Assembly: GCA_964016875.1 (NCBI GenBank)
Contig: OZ024730.1
Location: 29,985,295-30,049,294, forward strand
Reading direction: 5' to 3'
DNA length: 64,000 bases
From: Fallopia convolvulus
Lineage: Eukaryota; Streptophyta; Magnoliopsida; Caryophyllales; Polygonaceae
The translations under genes and the position numbers were made by a program. The notes below the pieces were generated by a model. That model was not told the DNA's origin, did not search any database, and was given only the letters and a program-made list of their open reading frames with translations. This document shows, in pieces, positions 44,591 to 56,334 of the stretch. The stretch's first letter is position 1. Every line of letters starts with the position of its first letter.

Positions 44591-45309
44591 CTAGCAATAA
44601 GCCGCGCGTTGCGCGGTGATTATAAGACGGAGAATTCATTAGTGTAGAGGTATGAAAATGACATTTACGTAAATTTATGTAAAGGGCATGATTTTTTTGG
44701 TATTAATTTAATTAAATTCACGCCATCCAATGTCGTGAAAATTATTTTATTACGTAGACGAGCTTTCTTCACAGCTAAGAAATAAATGTATCCGAGCTTG
44801 CTTACAAGCGAAGTAAACTGGACACGTTTTTCGAGACATGTAAAAATTACCCATTTACATCCAAATATCACTTAAGTCGATCACGCTTTTCGAAGAATAT
44901 ATATCCCGAGATTACTTAAGAGCTAAGCAATGCTGACACGAATTTCGAGGAACATTAAAATATCGAAATTATTACTTTACGAGCTTTCTTCACAACTAAG
45001 AAATAAACTTATCCGAGCTTTCTTACAAGCGAAGTAACATGGACACGTTTTTGGAGACATGTAAAAATTAAACATTTACATCCAAATATAACATAAGTCG
45101 ATCACGCTTTTCCAGGAATATATATCCCGAGATTACTTAAGAGCTAAGCAAGACCGACACTAAGTTCGAGGAACATTAAAATAACAAAAGTATAATTGAG
45201 AAATAATGAATTAATAACAGCCGCACGATAGTGTTATATGGAAAACTGTAAAATGAACGGACGGGATTCAATAGTTAGCCGTGCTTTTATAGTAGTATAG
45301 AAGTATAGA
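44591..45309 (-). mobile_element. Small non-autonomous Helitron
   Basis: On the - strand the 3' end has the hairpin CCGCGCAACGCGCGG (44602-44616), seven bases, then CTAG and T, the classic Helitron terminus. The 5' end is taken as A|TCTATACTTCTATACTAC at 45309; the adjoining TATAGA repeats make it uncertain by some tens of bases. There is no coding sequence. Confidence 0.78.
44751..45190. repeat. 221-bp tandem repeat, about two copies, within the Helitron
   Basis: GAGCTTTCTTCACA starts copies at 44760 and 44981, and TTCGAGGAACATTAAAA recurs at 44944 and 45165, both 221 bp apart. Copies differ at scattered positions. Confidence 0.88.
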
Positions 45310-45948
45310 TATAGAAGTATAGAAGTATAGATATAGATATAGATATAGAAGTATAGACTAGGGTAGGCCCGCGTGCATTCGTTGTGCCTATTCAGCTATT
45401 CTGCATTGCATACCAATTACTGCATTATATATAAATATAGTTCAGCAATATTTAGGAACATACACACCCCACATCGCAAGTGATCTTTCATATATTATTA
45501 TTGGAGATTTATCCTTCCCAAAAAAAAAAAAATATACCAAACATGTCTAAAATATCATGACCAAAGATTGATCTCACACAAAATATAGCACAGCTAGTGT
45601 TAAAGTAGTAATTCGGAAAACTGGATTTGGAGGGCTGAAATCATGCTTAATTAATAATAACTTCCTTGTTTGGCATGCAGGCAAATAGAATGATCCGCGC
45701 AAAGAAATGCAAGCTTCGAGTAATCCTCATCCGATACCTATTCGAGCCAAAAGAGAATGAGAAAATACATTACGTAATTAATATGTGAAAAACTCAAAAA
45801 TATTATTTATTTCTGTTTCCACACATACTTTTTCCTGCTTCAGTATGTAGCAAGTGGTATAAAGGTACATTTCATCAACAAATATGATTTCCCAAATCAA
45901 ACAAGCCTTGGTAATGGTGAATTATAAATTTATAAGTGATTTTAGTAC
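45310..45948. other. Intergenic
   Basis: Begins with a TATAGA/GTATAGA simple repeat to 45357. Nothing else recognised. Confidence 0.5.
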
Positions 45949-46616
45949 CAGATAGACCAGGTTGGTGCCTTTTAAACTCGTATGTTGGAGGAAACCTGAT
46001 CATTCCTTGGATCACTCTATCAGCTTCCATTTCAGCCTGGAGTTGATCTTTCTCTTTTACCCAATCAAAACAACGTTGAGAAATAAAATCCTTTGCTGCA
46101 TCATATGATATCCCATCGAGTCTATAATTGAAATCACCTAGAAATATCATCATATCTGCCTCAGATAACTCATGTACTCCTTTACCTGAGGAAAGGCCCG
46201 TAACCTACAAGTGCTTGACAGCATGAGGGCCTAAAAAAAATTACATTGTTTTCATGCAGAAAGCAAATCCAAATAATAATTATACAGTTACAGTATTTCC
46301 TACATTTGTTGTTCCACGGAGAACTTGAACAACAGATGAGATGCCTGCTGCAATAGAAACGACCAGTGGCAAGCAAGAAGGATGAATATGAAAAAATTGG
46401 TAGAGGAAGCACGTAACTGAACAAGATAACAACAAATATGGAACCATACCAGATGCATTATTCATCAAACCAGAAGGCGGATTGAAAATCATATTTCTAT
46501 AGTCATGAGAAAAATGTAAATTCCTCCGGCTCACTCCTTGTACATGTGTTGCAAAGTGATAGATCACAAAGCACATGAATCGATCCAATACCCTTATACT
46601 TAAGCTAACTGCTCCC
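45949..46616 (-). pseudogene. Inositol polyphosphate 5-phosphatase fragment, three exons
   Basis: Exon 46450-46616 encodes LDRFMCFVIYHFATHVQ and NMIFNPPSGLMNNAS. Exon 46292-46347 encodes AGISSVVQVLRGTTNVGNT. The third, ending at 45949, encodes LSEADMMIFLGDFNYRLDG, DFISQRCFDWVKEKDQLQAE, IRFPPTYEF and RHQPGLSG. These match the catalytic region of plant type I inositol polyphosphate 5-phosphatases, the WD40-containing kind, including the GDFNYRL motif. The WD40 part, the start of the catalytic domain and the exon with the PAWCDR motif are absent. The family's His motif NCHFAAH reads IYHFATH. Flanking splice sites are still good, so three consecutive exons with introns were either left behind or copied here, for example by a Helitron. 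Confidence 0.85.
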
Positions 46617-47336
46617 TGTTAGCATAACACTTTATCATCTCAAACACGAGATAGTAGAATTGCTCCCATAACACTACTGAGTGGCTAAGATACTGAAGCT
46701 TTAAAATAGCATGATTGTTATACAAAAGAAGGATATTTGCCTTCTTTAATAATCTGTACTTGTAGATCGAAGAAGCTTTGATGAAGATGAACGATACACA
46801 TAAAGCTGCCTTGACCTGCATAAACAATGAACACTATAGTCAAAGTACTAAACAAACCAAGAATGGAATGAAAAGGCAAAGGCAAAGCTGAATTATGAAA
46901 ATGAAAGAGTTGTGGGAATAAACATGAAGGACTTGAAGTTGGCCAGCTGAGTGAAACACTAACATTAATCAGTGCAACATACTCGAGGTTTGGAATTTGC
47001 AGCAGCAAAGAGGCATAAAGCACCTGGCTATTATACAAACTAAGATCCTGCACAAACGATGACACTACAACAAGAAAAACAAGACTACAAAACCTAAGGT
47101 ATTCAACTGATGTAAAATGTACTAATGGCATCAATTTGCTGTTCTTCAAAATTGCCAAAATACAGCCTCACTACTTGAGGTATCATACTCAGTGAGTTTA
47201 GGTTGTGAATTATGATATCTTGTTAAACCCAAAAAAATTAGACATTTCATCTAGCAATGAAAGACTACATATGACTGAATATAGGGCACGAACAGAACCT
47301 TGGTTCCCTAAGCCGACTGTATTCTACGCTCTTATA
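46617..47336. other. Intron-like or intergenic sequence
   Basis: A long - strand frame (46718-47158) is hydrophobic and compositionally intron-like. I do not accept it as a gene. Confidence 0.5.
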
Positions 47337-48380
47337 TTAGATGACTTCGGCACGTCTCAACGCCTCAAACGAAACAACGTTCCTAACCGATGTCTGGTCA
47401 TATTCTTGTTGTTTGGAATGCACAAATACCCTCACATTTTCTGCTGTGCGCGCTCTTGAGATGCCGACGTAGAGTTGGCCGTGCGAGAAACATGGTTGCC
47501 TCAAATACCATGCAACCCGATGCAAAGTCTGGCCTTGAGACTTGTTGATTGTCATGGCAAAGCACAACTTGATGGGAAACTGTTTCCTCTGAAGCTGGAA
47601 GGGGAATTTCGTCGATGTCGGCGGTCTTAGAGTTATTCTCGGAAGAAGCACAAAGTCACCTTTGTAATAGCCTGCACCGATCTCGCAAAGTATGACATGG
47701 GGAAAGAACTTCTTGCAAATCAGCCTTGTACCGTTACACAATCCAAAAGACGGGTCCAAGTAGCGCAGTAATATCACCAGAAAATTCTCTTTCAAAATCA
47801 ATCGGTGTGGGTTCATTCCAGCGGGGCACAAGGAATTTAGATATTCGGTCGGAAATGAGTTGCAATTATCATCAATTAATGAATCGTGATTGTGGTATAT
47901 TACAGATGCTCCATTGAACTTGGCTATGAGTGCCTCATTAATCTGGTCAACGCCGACATTCGTTGGTGTGAGAATTGCCCTTTCGGAAAATATACTTGTA
48001 TTAGCATGATCTGACCTCATTTCAGGATAAACGGTATTTGTAATTAAGGATATCACATAGACATCACCAAAAACCTTTTTTACATTGATCTCATCTTTCA
48101 GCATGTGTAACCTGGCTTTAAAAACTCTTGCAACTACATCCGGCCTATCCTCGCTCTTTTCACCTGGGAGGAGCTGGTCTTTTATTTCGAGCCAATTAGG
48201 GTTGCATTTCACGGTAATGAAAAGATCAGGCTTGCCAAATCTCTGGACCAGGGCCATGGCATTAAGGTATCTACATTTAACATCCCTAGGGCCACCAATG
48301 AAGGAAGGGGGTAAAATTATACGGTGCCCAATGTTGGTGGCATCGCTTTCACCTGTGCCTAAACTGTCTAGAATGCCCTG
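47337..48380 (-). pseudogene. Helitron Rep/helicase remnant, internally deleted but open
   Basis: An uninterrupted 348-codon stretch joins two distant parts of a Helitron transposase. The first 110 residues match the Helitron-like N domain (GHRIILPPSFIGGPRD, YLNAMALVQRFGKPDLFITV, CNPNW). The remainder matches the C-terminal PIF1-type helicase (SERAILTPTNVGVDQIN, FLNSLCPAGMNPHRL-like, GLCNGTRLICKKFF, FAMTINKSQGQTL, SHGQLYVGISRARTAENV). The HUH nuclease and helicase motifs with the ATP-binding loop are missing between residues about 110 and 125. Upstream the frame runs into the LTR of Copia element C2, which is inserted in it. It cannot be an active transposase. Confidence 0.88.
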
Positions 48381-49431
48381 TGTTGGATCGTAAACGGTTA
48401 GCAAAGAGCTTGGGAACTGGCAATTAAGCTGTTCCCAAGGCAGCGGAAATAAACAATCGCAAGTAATAAAGACAGTAAAGAACGCAGTTCCTTTATAGAG
48501 GAACCCCACTACAACCAACTAGTTGTATGGGTAAACCTCTACCTCCGCTTGGAGGATTTTGAATGACTTACTTATATTTATTGCTTTGTTCCTTAGTTAC
48601 ACAGCCGGATTCACACTTCTCTGTTCCTACGAGTTCTTCCTAACTCTAGCAACACTAGCAAATCCTCTCAACTGAGTTCCTAAGCTCACAACAGCAAAGT
48701 ACAATTAAGTCAGACCTTACACCGACTTCTCAGTTCCCTTGTCCTTGGGAACTTCGGCTTCACCGTCGTTGAGATCACACACTCGCCGGCGGGGACTTCT
48801 CTTCCTTTTCTTTCTTTTTCTCAGATGTGGGTGGTTGAGAGTTCTGGGAGAAGTACTCAATCCGAGTACTATTCATTTGGCTTTATAGTCCAGTGAGCTT
48901 GGGCAGTCGCATCTTTCGTTTGTGTCCAAAATGCCCTTTGCTTGATGCCCAAGTTGTACTTTCTTCACATGTGACTTTGGTTTGAACTAGGTCAACTTCT
49001 TGGATCAATCGGACCGTTGGGTGAAGCGTGACAGTCTGATCCTAAGACTGTTCCTTTGGGTTGTCTGAGACAGAATCCCGCGATCTGCGCTGAACGATCG
49101 TGTTCCTCACATGTGAGTTCCCATGTCATGGGAATTGTCTTCTTCAGAGTTCCCTTGATGGAAACTCTTCATCGTTATAAGCTTGTGTTCTCTTGATGGA
49201 GTTCCCACTTCATGGGAACTTTACTATTCAGAGTTCCCTTGATGGAAACTCTGCATTGTGGCCTGCTGTAGCTTTTGGTCATTCATAGGAGTTCTTGGCT
49301 GTACCTGTGTTCCTTAGAAATACTTGAACAAACCACATTAGTTCCCTATGGTGTTTGTCATTATCAAAACTTAAGAGAATTACATCGTTGATCCGTTGTT
49401 TAGAACCAGAGGTCCCAACAACGTCCCAACA
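48381..49431 (-). repeat. 3' LTR of Copia C2, 1051 bp
   Basis: TGTTGGGAC at one end and GATCCAACA at the other give the short inverted ends of Copia LTRs. Its last 200 bp resemble the LTR of C1 (TTTATTTCCGCT, GATCCAACA). Confidence 0.88.
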
Positions 49432-49445
49432 ATTTCCCCCTTTTT
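49432..49445 (-). promoter_or_regulatory. Polypurine tract of C2
   Basis: AAAAAGGGGGAAAT on the - strand, immediately before the LTR. Confidence 0.85.
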
Positions 49446-49835
49446 GATGATGACAAACCCATCACAAAATATGCAAGTATTTCAATGAATGATATGCTGA
49501 TGAGTTCCTAAATATGATTTTGGGAAGTCACTTTTAGTGAAACACTTAGATTTAGGGAACCACTTCTGGTGAGACACATAGTTCTTATTAAGCTTTTTAT
49601 GCAATTGTTCCCCCTTAGCTTATGCATGGTCTGTGATAACTTAAACTTTTAACTCATCTCGCATTTTTTGTGTTTCCCCCTTTTGACATCATCGAAAACA
49701 AGCAAAGCAATAATAGGGAAGAAGGGAACACGCAATCAAAATAAGAACATTTCATTACTTAAGATAATATGTACAATGGGAACTCAAGTACAATTTGTGG
49801 TCATTTTTGGATTTAAGGGAAAAAGAAGGGAGAGA

Positions 49836-52216
49836 TCATGGGGCTTGAGGGAACAGGGCGTCACAAAGGCGCGTCAAGACTTGTGTAAGCTTTTCTTGTC
49901 CTCTGGCCAACGCTGCTTGGTCCCTTGCAATCTGGTCGAGGGTGTTGGCAATGCGGAGCAACACTTGAGAGTTCCCCTCTTGTGCACCAGACTCCAGTTG
50001 AGCCGCTTCCTCTACGGGCTCAGAGTGCCTCATCTTCTGGACAACTGAAATGTCCAGTTCCCTTCCAAGCTCTATTTCTTCCTTAGAGGCGTCGTAGAGA
50101 CCCTCTTTTTGTAGAAGCTTCTTTATCAACCCAGAATAGGGAAGGGAATGGGACTTGGAAGCCATGCACTTCTCCATGTGCCCAAGGATAATTCTGGGAA
50201 GGTTGATGGGCTTCTTGAGGAGGAAGTGATAGAGGATGATGGCATCAGGGATGTTGACGACCAGACGCTTCTCCTGGCGAGGGATCACCACATTGATGAT
50301 GAATTGGTGAGCAAGCTTGGCGACCAGGGAGAGATGGTGCGTCGAGGGAACTTTGGAGGGAACCCGACCCTCAAAGATGGTGTTGTACACTTCAACGCTA
50401 TTGAAGTCCCCCCAGAGCTTGTTGGGCAACTCATTGAGCCCTTGACCTGGGACCTGGAGCTGAAGGCGGATTGTCGACGTTGTGAAAATAAACTCGTCGC
50501 CTTCATGGGAGAGAGTTCCCCGAGTGCAGTCGTTGGTGACTGTGAAATTGTTGTAAAATTGACGCGCTTGTGATGGATCTACAGTCACAGTCTCTGTGCA
50601 GAGATTCTCCCAGCCCTGGGCCTTGATCAGGTCCCACGGTTCCCCCAAGCCGTTGTTAATCAACACGTCCTCACTGATGATGAGCGGAGGGAGGAGCTTG
50701 CGGCGTTCATCCACTGGATTCTTTGTAGAAGAGGTCCCCTTCCCCTTCTTTGATGTGCTCCTAGACGTGTTCCCCCTAGAGACCGTGCGAGGTCCTTTCT
50801 GCTGAGGGGGTGCAGCCGCTTCAATCATAAGCACGCGGTCCCTTGGCGGTTGGGAACTCGTGGACACCACCATTTGGTGTCCAGGTGTTGGGATCCGTGC
50901 TCGCTCCTTAGCAGCTGGAGCTTCTTCTTCTTCTTCTTCGACCTCATCTTGGGAGGTCCCTTCTTCCTCGGAGGAGCTCGAGCTTGAGCCCTCCGCGTCA
51001 TTTTCAGGATGACTTGTTGTTGCCCCAACACCACCAGCTGGTGCGGGGTCCCTTCTCTCCGTGGGCTCTTCAGGAGCCACCTTTTCTGGGGACTTTGTCC
51101 CTTGGGAGATTGTGTGCTCAGAGGGGTCCCGGTTGAGCTCTTCCTCTATTGCCTTGAGCTGGGCCTCCTCCTCCAGAGTTCCCATGATGAAAGGAGGAGG
51201 GTCCTTGGTTATTTTGCCTATGACCACGGAGAGAGGGAGATCATCGTCGTCTGAGGTAAGAGCGACGACACTTTTGGATGGTGAGGGAGAGGGAAGTTTG
51301 GTGGTGGTGGGGGATGTGGTGGAAGAGGGAAGAGAAGAGGAAGGAAGAGGAGTGGAGAGTTGTGTAGAAGGGGGAGGAATGGATGTGGTGACTTGGGGAG
51401 TAGAGATCCCCGAAGTAGAAATGGGAGAGGTAGAGATGTGTTTTGGTGAGGAAGGAGGAGAAGGAGTTTTGTGAGGTGGAGGTGGAGTTGGAGTTCCCGT
51501 TGTTGTGGGAACGGAAGGTAGTGAAGGTGGTGGAGTTCCTTGTGAAGTGGGAACAGAAGGAGGTGGTGGTGGAGGAGTCTTTTGTTTTGTGGGAGGAGGT
51601 TTGGGAGGTCCCTCGGGAAGAGGAGGAGGGAGAGAGGAAGAGGAAGGGAGTAGACTCTGGGATTGGGAGGTCCCATCGTCGGAGGGGAAAGCATAAGGAG
51701 GTTTGGGCGCACAGGAACTCTTCTTGGAACAGTTCAAGTAGTCCTCAAACTTGAAGAAGGCATTCTTTCTGGGCTCCGAAAATTCAGAGACCTCAGAATG
51801 TTTGCGTTTTTTGGATTTGGAGGGATCGTGGGAATGTTTGGATTTTTGGGTTTTGAGGGGTCTTTTGAGGAGTGGCGTCGTTTGGATGAATGGCGGTGTT
51901 TGGATTTTCGGGGTTTTTCATTGATGGAAGGACGAGCGTCTCCGAAATTGTCAACGATGACAACTCCGGAGGAGGTGTTGGTGGTTGAAGGAGGAGGAAG
52001 GGATTCGGAAGAGGAAGAAGTCCAGGCGACGGTGTCGTCGGCCGGAGGAGGAGGGGGCAAGAAGGGGCTTATTTGGTTGTAGAGCCCTTGGATAAGAACA
52101 TCCTTCATGGTTGGGTCTAGTTCTTGCTCAATCTCTTTCAATTGAGAGATGAAGAGGATGCGAGGGTTGGCATGTACCCACGCTTTGATCTGGGCAAAGG
52201 TGTGTTGAGGGGCCAT
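49836..52216 (-). pseudogene. Env-like third ORF of C2, one frameshift
   Basis: The start is taken at MAPQHTFAQIKAWVHANPR (52216), and the frame ends after RLCDALFPQAP at 49836. One frame change falls between about 51740 and 51900, where KNAFFKFEDYLNC is in the second frame; otherwise there are no stops. The product would be about 790 residues. It has a short N-terminal part, a Ser/Lys-rich basic stretch (KHRHSSKRRHSSK), a very Pro-rich region of some 150 residues, and an acidic Ser/Glu region. A globular C-terminal half follows (LWGDFNSVEVYNTIF, HHLSLVAKLAHQFIINVV) with a final coiled-coil-like segment. No signal peptide or clear membrane span is seen. SIRE elements carry an ORF here called env-like; its function is not established. 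Confidence 0.75.
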
Positions 52217-52964
52217 TTTTGTAGGATTATTGAAGGTTTTGGAGGTTTCTTGAAAAAGGGCGTGAAAGGGATGCGGAGAAGAAGAATTGCAGAGATGGAA
52301 GATGGAATAAGATCCCAAAAATGGAAAATGAGGGTTTTAAGGAGAGAAGAGGCGAAGGGTAGAAAGGGAAGTGGAAAACCTCGATAACCGTCGCCCAATG
52401 AACGTGGGGCATCATTTCAAGTTCCATAGCACGCTTCTGGACACGCGTCACGATCTCTTGGGAAGTCCTTTTCAAAATTTGAATACTTGGCCTCTAACGC
52501 TTCAGAGCCTCTGACACAAAAGTCCGTTTCCCAAGTGACGCTTCGTCTTTGTAGCTGAGTCAGCGTTCCCTTGCTAGTTTGTATCAGTTCCCATGATCAT
52601 ATCAAGGTCAGGGAGAGTGAAGTGGTTAAGGGAACTTCACACTCATCCTTTTGTGGGGCTAGGGAACTCAAAAGGGAACCAGACAATTTGCAACTCGATA
52701 AAGGAAATAGTTTGGCTCATGAGAAGCATTTGTCTGGTCCCTAGCTTAGGGTGGGTCATATGATCAACCGTCATGGTGGCTTGTAAAGAGGGATAAAGGG
52801 AACTCTGGTTGATCATTTTGGGCCAAAAGAAATAGAGTTCCTTTGTACACATTTATCTTTAGACTAGTAATCATGGCATAGTGAAAGCAATAAGTCCAAG
52901 TTCCCTAGCATGCAATCTTGTATAAAATAGTCAGGCATTGAGGGAGAAACAAACAGGGACTTGT
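52217..52964 (-). other. Spacer between RNase H and third ORF of C2
   Basis: Non-coding. It contains several GGGAAC/GTTCCC runs like those in the LTR. Confidence 0.6.
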
Positions 52965-55900
52965 TTAGTTTAGAGTTATCATCCCTAGAAGCATTCGAAA
53001 ACGCTGGTAGGGACGTCTATCTAAAGCTTTGGTAAGAATGTCCGCAATTTGCTCTTCAGTTCTACAGTGTTCCATCGAGATGTTCCCACTTTCAACATTG
53101 TCACGTAGAAAGTGATGCCTTATATCAATATGCTTAGTTCTAGAATGATGCATAGGATTTTTGGAAATGTTTATGGCACTAGTGTTATCACAAAGTATGG
53201 GAACTGGGCCAAAAGACATACCGTAATCCTGGAGTTGTGACTTAAGCCATAGAACTTGGGAACAGCACGATGCGGCAGCCACATATTCTTCTTCAGCTGT
53301 GGAGAGTGCCACTGAGTTTTGCTTTTTAGATCCCCATGAGACTAAGCATGACCCTAGGAAGTGAGCCATTCCAGATGTGCTCTTTCTATCAACCAGGTGC
53401 CCTGCAAAGTCCGCATCTGTGTATGCAATGAGCTAAAGGGAACTGTTCCTAGTATATCAGAGGCACAAGTTATCGTTCCCTTTGAGATACCTGAAAATTC
53501 TCTTCACCTCTTTCAGGTGTGATTCCTTAGGGTTAGCTTGAAAACGAGCACAAATACATACAGAGAATATGATATCAGGTCTACTAGCTGTTAAGTAGAG
53601 AAGGGACCCGATCATACCTCGATAGTTCCTTTGGTCCACACTAATACCTGTTTCATCCGCATTGAGCCTTAAATTTGGTGAGATGGGAGTGTCAATGGGC
53701 TTGGAGTGTTCCATCCCATAGTTCACGAGGATTTCCTTGATGTATTTCTGTTGATGCATCTTTGTTCCCTCCTTGGTTTGGGATATTTGAAGTCCCAGGA
53801 AGAACGTGAGTTCCCCAATGAGACTCATTTCAAACTCACTGCTCATGAGGTCCTTAAATTTCTCTACAAGAGTTTCGTTAGTTGCTCCAAACACAATGTC
53901 ATCAACATATACTTGCACAATCAAAATGTCTTTAGACTCTTTCTTTAAAAACAAAGTCTTGTCTATGGAACCGCGAAGGTATCCATGGGACAAGAGGAAT
54001 TGAGCAAACCTGTCATACCAAGCTCTGGGAGCTTGTTTGAGTCCGTAGAGGGCCCTCTCTAGGAAATAGACATGGTTGGGTAACTTCTCATCTTCAAAAC
54101 CTGGAGGTTGGGCCACATACACTTCTTCCTTGAGATGTCCATTGAGGAAGACTGTTTTCACATCCATTTGATAAAGCTTGAATCCTTTGTGAGCAGCATA
54201 GGCAATTAGAAGTCGGATGGCCTCGATCCTGGCAACCGGTGCGAAGGTCTCATCGTAGTCGATTCCTTCCTCTTGCCTGTAGCCTTGTGCCACTAGCCTA
54301 GCCTTGTTCCTTGCTACAACCCCAATATCATCGAGCTTGTTCCTAAAGACCCATCGAGTTCCTATGATGTTCTTGTTTTTGGACCTAGGAACTAGCTTCC
54401 AAACTTTGTTCCTCTCGAATTGGTGGAGTTCCTCTTGCATGGCTTGAATCCAATCTGGGTCCTTCAAAGCTTCTTTGATAGTTTTGGGTTCCACCATGGA
54501 AACAAACGCGTTAAAAGCACAAAAATTATTGAGAGAGGAACGAGTTTGTACACCTTTATCATAAGGGGACATGATGTTCTCAATGGGGTGGTCCTTCCTT
54601 TGTTGAAAGGTTCTTGTGTGAGTGGGTTCCCTTGCATGTGTGTCATCTTCAGTAGCTGTTTCTTTATCATGGGAACACTCATCTTCAGCTTCTTCATTTG
54701 ATGTTTCTTCAGAGATTTCTGGCAAGTTCCCTCTTGTTCCCTTTAAATACTGGATTCTGGCAGGGTATTGTCTTGGGGGACAACAGAGTTGTTCCCTGAA
54801 GAAGGAACCTCGAGAGAGTTGGAGGTGTCTTGTAGCTTCTGAGGAGGGAGCCTCGAGGGAGATTTGGTCAGTGAGAGTTGGATCTCCGTTGTTGTTCCCT
54901 GGTGGTGGGATGTTGCTTGCACTTGGATAGTCTTCATCCCTTTTCCTTGGCTCATCATCGTCATCATCATCGTCTTCTTGCCTGACTAGCTTGAACAGAG
55001 TTCCCTTCCCTTGGGTCTCTGTTCCCATATTTACAGACTTTTCGTTGAAGACGACATGAATGCTTTCCTCTATCTTCTTGGTCCTCTTATTGTAGACCCT
55101 GTAAGCCTTGCTTTGTGATGAGTATCCCAGGAAGATCCCTTCGTCGCTTCTGGGGTCGAATTTGCCAAGATTTTCTTTGCCGTTATTGTGAACAAAGCAT
55201 GTGCAACCAAATGTTCTCAAGTGTGAGATGTTTGGTTTTCTCCCTTTGATGAGCTCATAGGACGTTTTGTTGATCAAGGGCCTTGTCATGGCTCGGTTCA
55301 AGATGTACGTAGCTGTGGAGATGGCTTCGGTCTAGAAGTACTCAGGAACTCTACTTTCAATCATCATGGTTCTGGCCATGTCCTCCGGGGTTCTGTTCTT
55401 TCTCTCGACCACTCCATTTTGCTGAGGGGTGCGAGGAGCTGAGAAATTGTGAGAGATCTCATTTTTCTCACAGAAGTTTAGGAACTCTGAGTTTTGAAAC
55501 TCAGTTCCGTGATCAGATGTGATTGCTTTCAGTTTGAGTCCCAAGCTTACTTCTGTTCTTTTGATGAAGGGTTCGAATTCTTCAAATGCTTATGATTTTG
55601 CCTTCAAGAAAATAACTCAGGTGAATCTTGAAAAATCATCGATTAAAACATACATGTACCTTTTTCCACCGTAGCTGGCCGTTCTCATGGGACCACAGAG
55701 ATCCATGTGAATTAGCTCTAAAGGTCTGATTGTGCTCACCACCTTTTTGGGTTTGAAGGAGTTCCTGGTCTGTTTCCCTCGAACACATGCTTCACACATT
55801 TTGACTCCTTCGAGATTGATCCGTGGAAGACCAATGACCAGATCCTGTAGATAAGGCTTCAGGATTTGATTTACACCTGCATGTCCCATTCGTCTATGCC

Positions 55901-56325
55901 AGAGTTCCGTGTCATCTTGGGAACTTGCAAGACACAGCTTCATTGGTGGTTCAAATTTTGTATCTACTACATAAACGTTGTTGTGCCTTCTTCCTCTCAG
56001 AATCACTTTGTTGGTCTTTTTGTTGATGACTAGGCATTCGTCTGAGTCGAAGGTGACAACGTTGTTCCCTTGATCACATATCTGGGCAACACTTAAGAGA
56101 TTGTATCCCAGATCTTTCACCTAGTTGACATTGCTGATTTTGATTGATCTATTTAGCAATACTTCTCCCTTTCCAATTACTTCTCCCTTGTTTTTATTGC
56201 TGAATGAGACGTGGCCTCCTTCAGCATGAGTGTGGAGTGAGATGAGGATATCCTTGTTTTCGGTCATATGGTTCGAGCATCAACTGTCTATGAACCATGC
56301 ATTGTTCCCTCTCACTGCCACCTAC
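52965..56325 (-). pseudogene. Copia Pol of C2 (protease, integrase, RT, RNase H)
   Basis: Protease: NNAWFIDS, then a stop where the catalytic DSG is expected, then CSNHMT. Integrase: ELWHRRMGHAGVNQI and MCEACVRGKQTR (zinc ligands), with the DDE residues in IHMDLCGP, ITSDHGTEFQN and NGVVERKNR. Reverse transcriptase: EALKDPDWIQAMQEE, MDVKTVFLNGHL, RALYGLKQAPRAWYDR, catalytic VYVDDIVFGAT. RNase H: GSCLVSWGSKKQNSVALSTAEEEYVA, read here in two parts, and ILCDNTSAI. From 56120 to 52965 all parts share one frame, broken only by stops near 55617, 55592, 55331, 53457 and 53435. Several of these are Trp codons turned to TGA or TAG. A frame change precedes the protease. Confidence 0.92.
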
Positions 56326-56334
56326 AAGGTAAAG

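Noticed and set aside
46718..47158. 146-codon hydrophobic - strand frame
   Set aside because: It has no domain or membrane-protein layout and lies between exons where intron sequence is expected.
47337..48380. Helitron remnant as a domesticated host gene
   Set aside because: It lacks the nuclease and ATP-binding motifs, has a retroelement inserted at its start and no promoter is visible; an open frame alone is not enough.
48381..48518. N-terminal 46 codons of the frame running into the Helitron remnant
   Set aside because: These are LTR sequence of C2 that happens to be in frame, not part of the helicase.
51061..51754. Gly/Val/Glu-rich + strand frames
   Set aside because: They are antisense to the Pro-rich part of the C2 third ORF.
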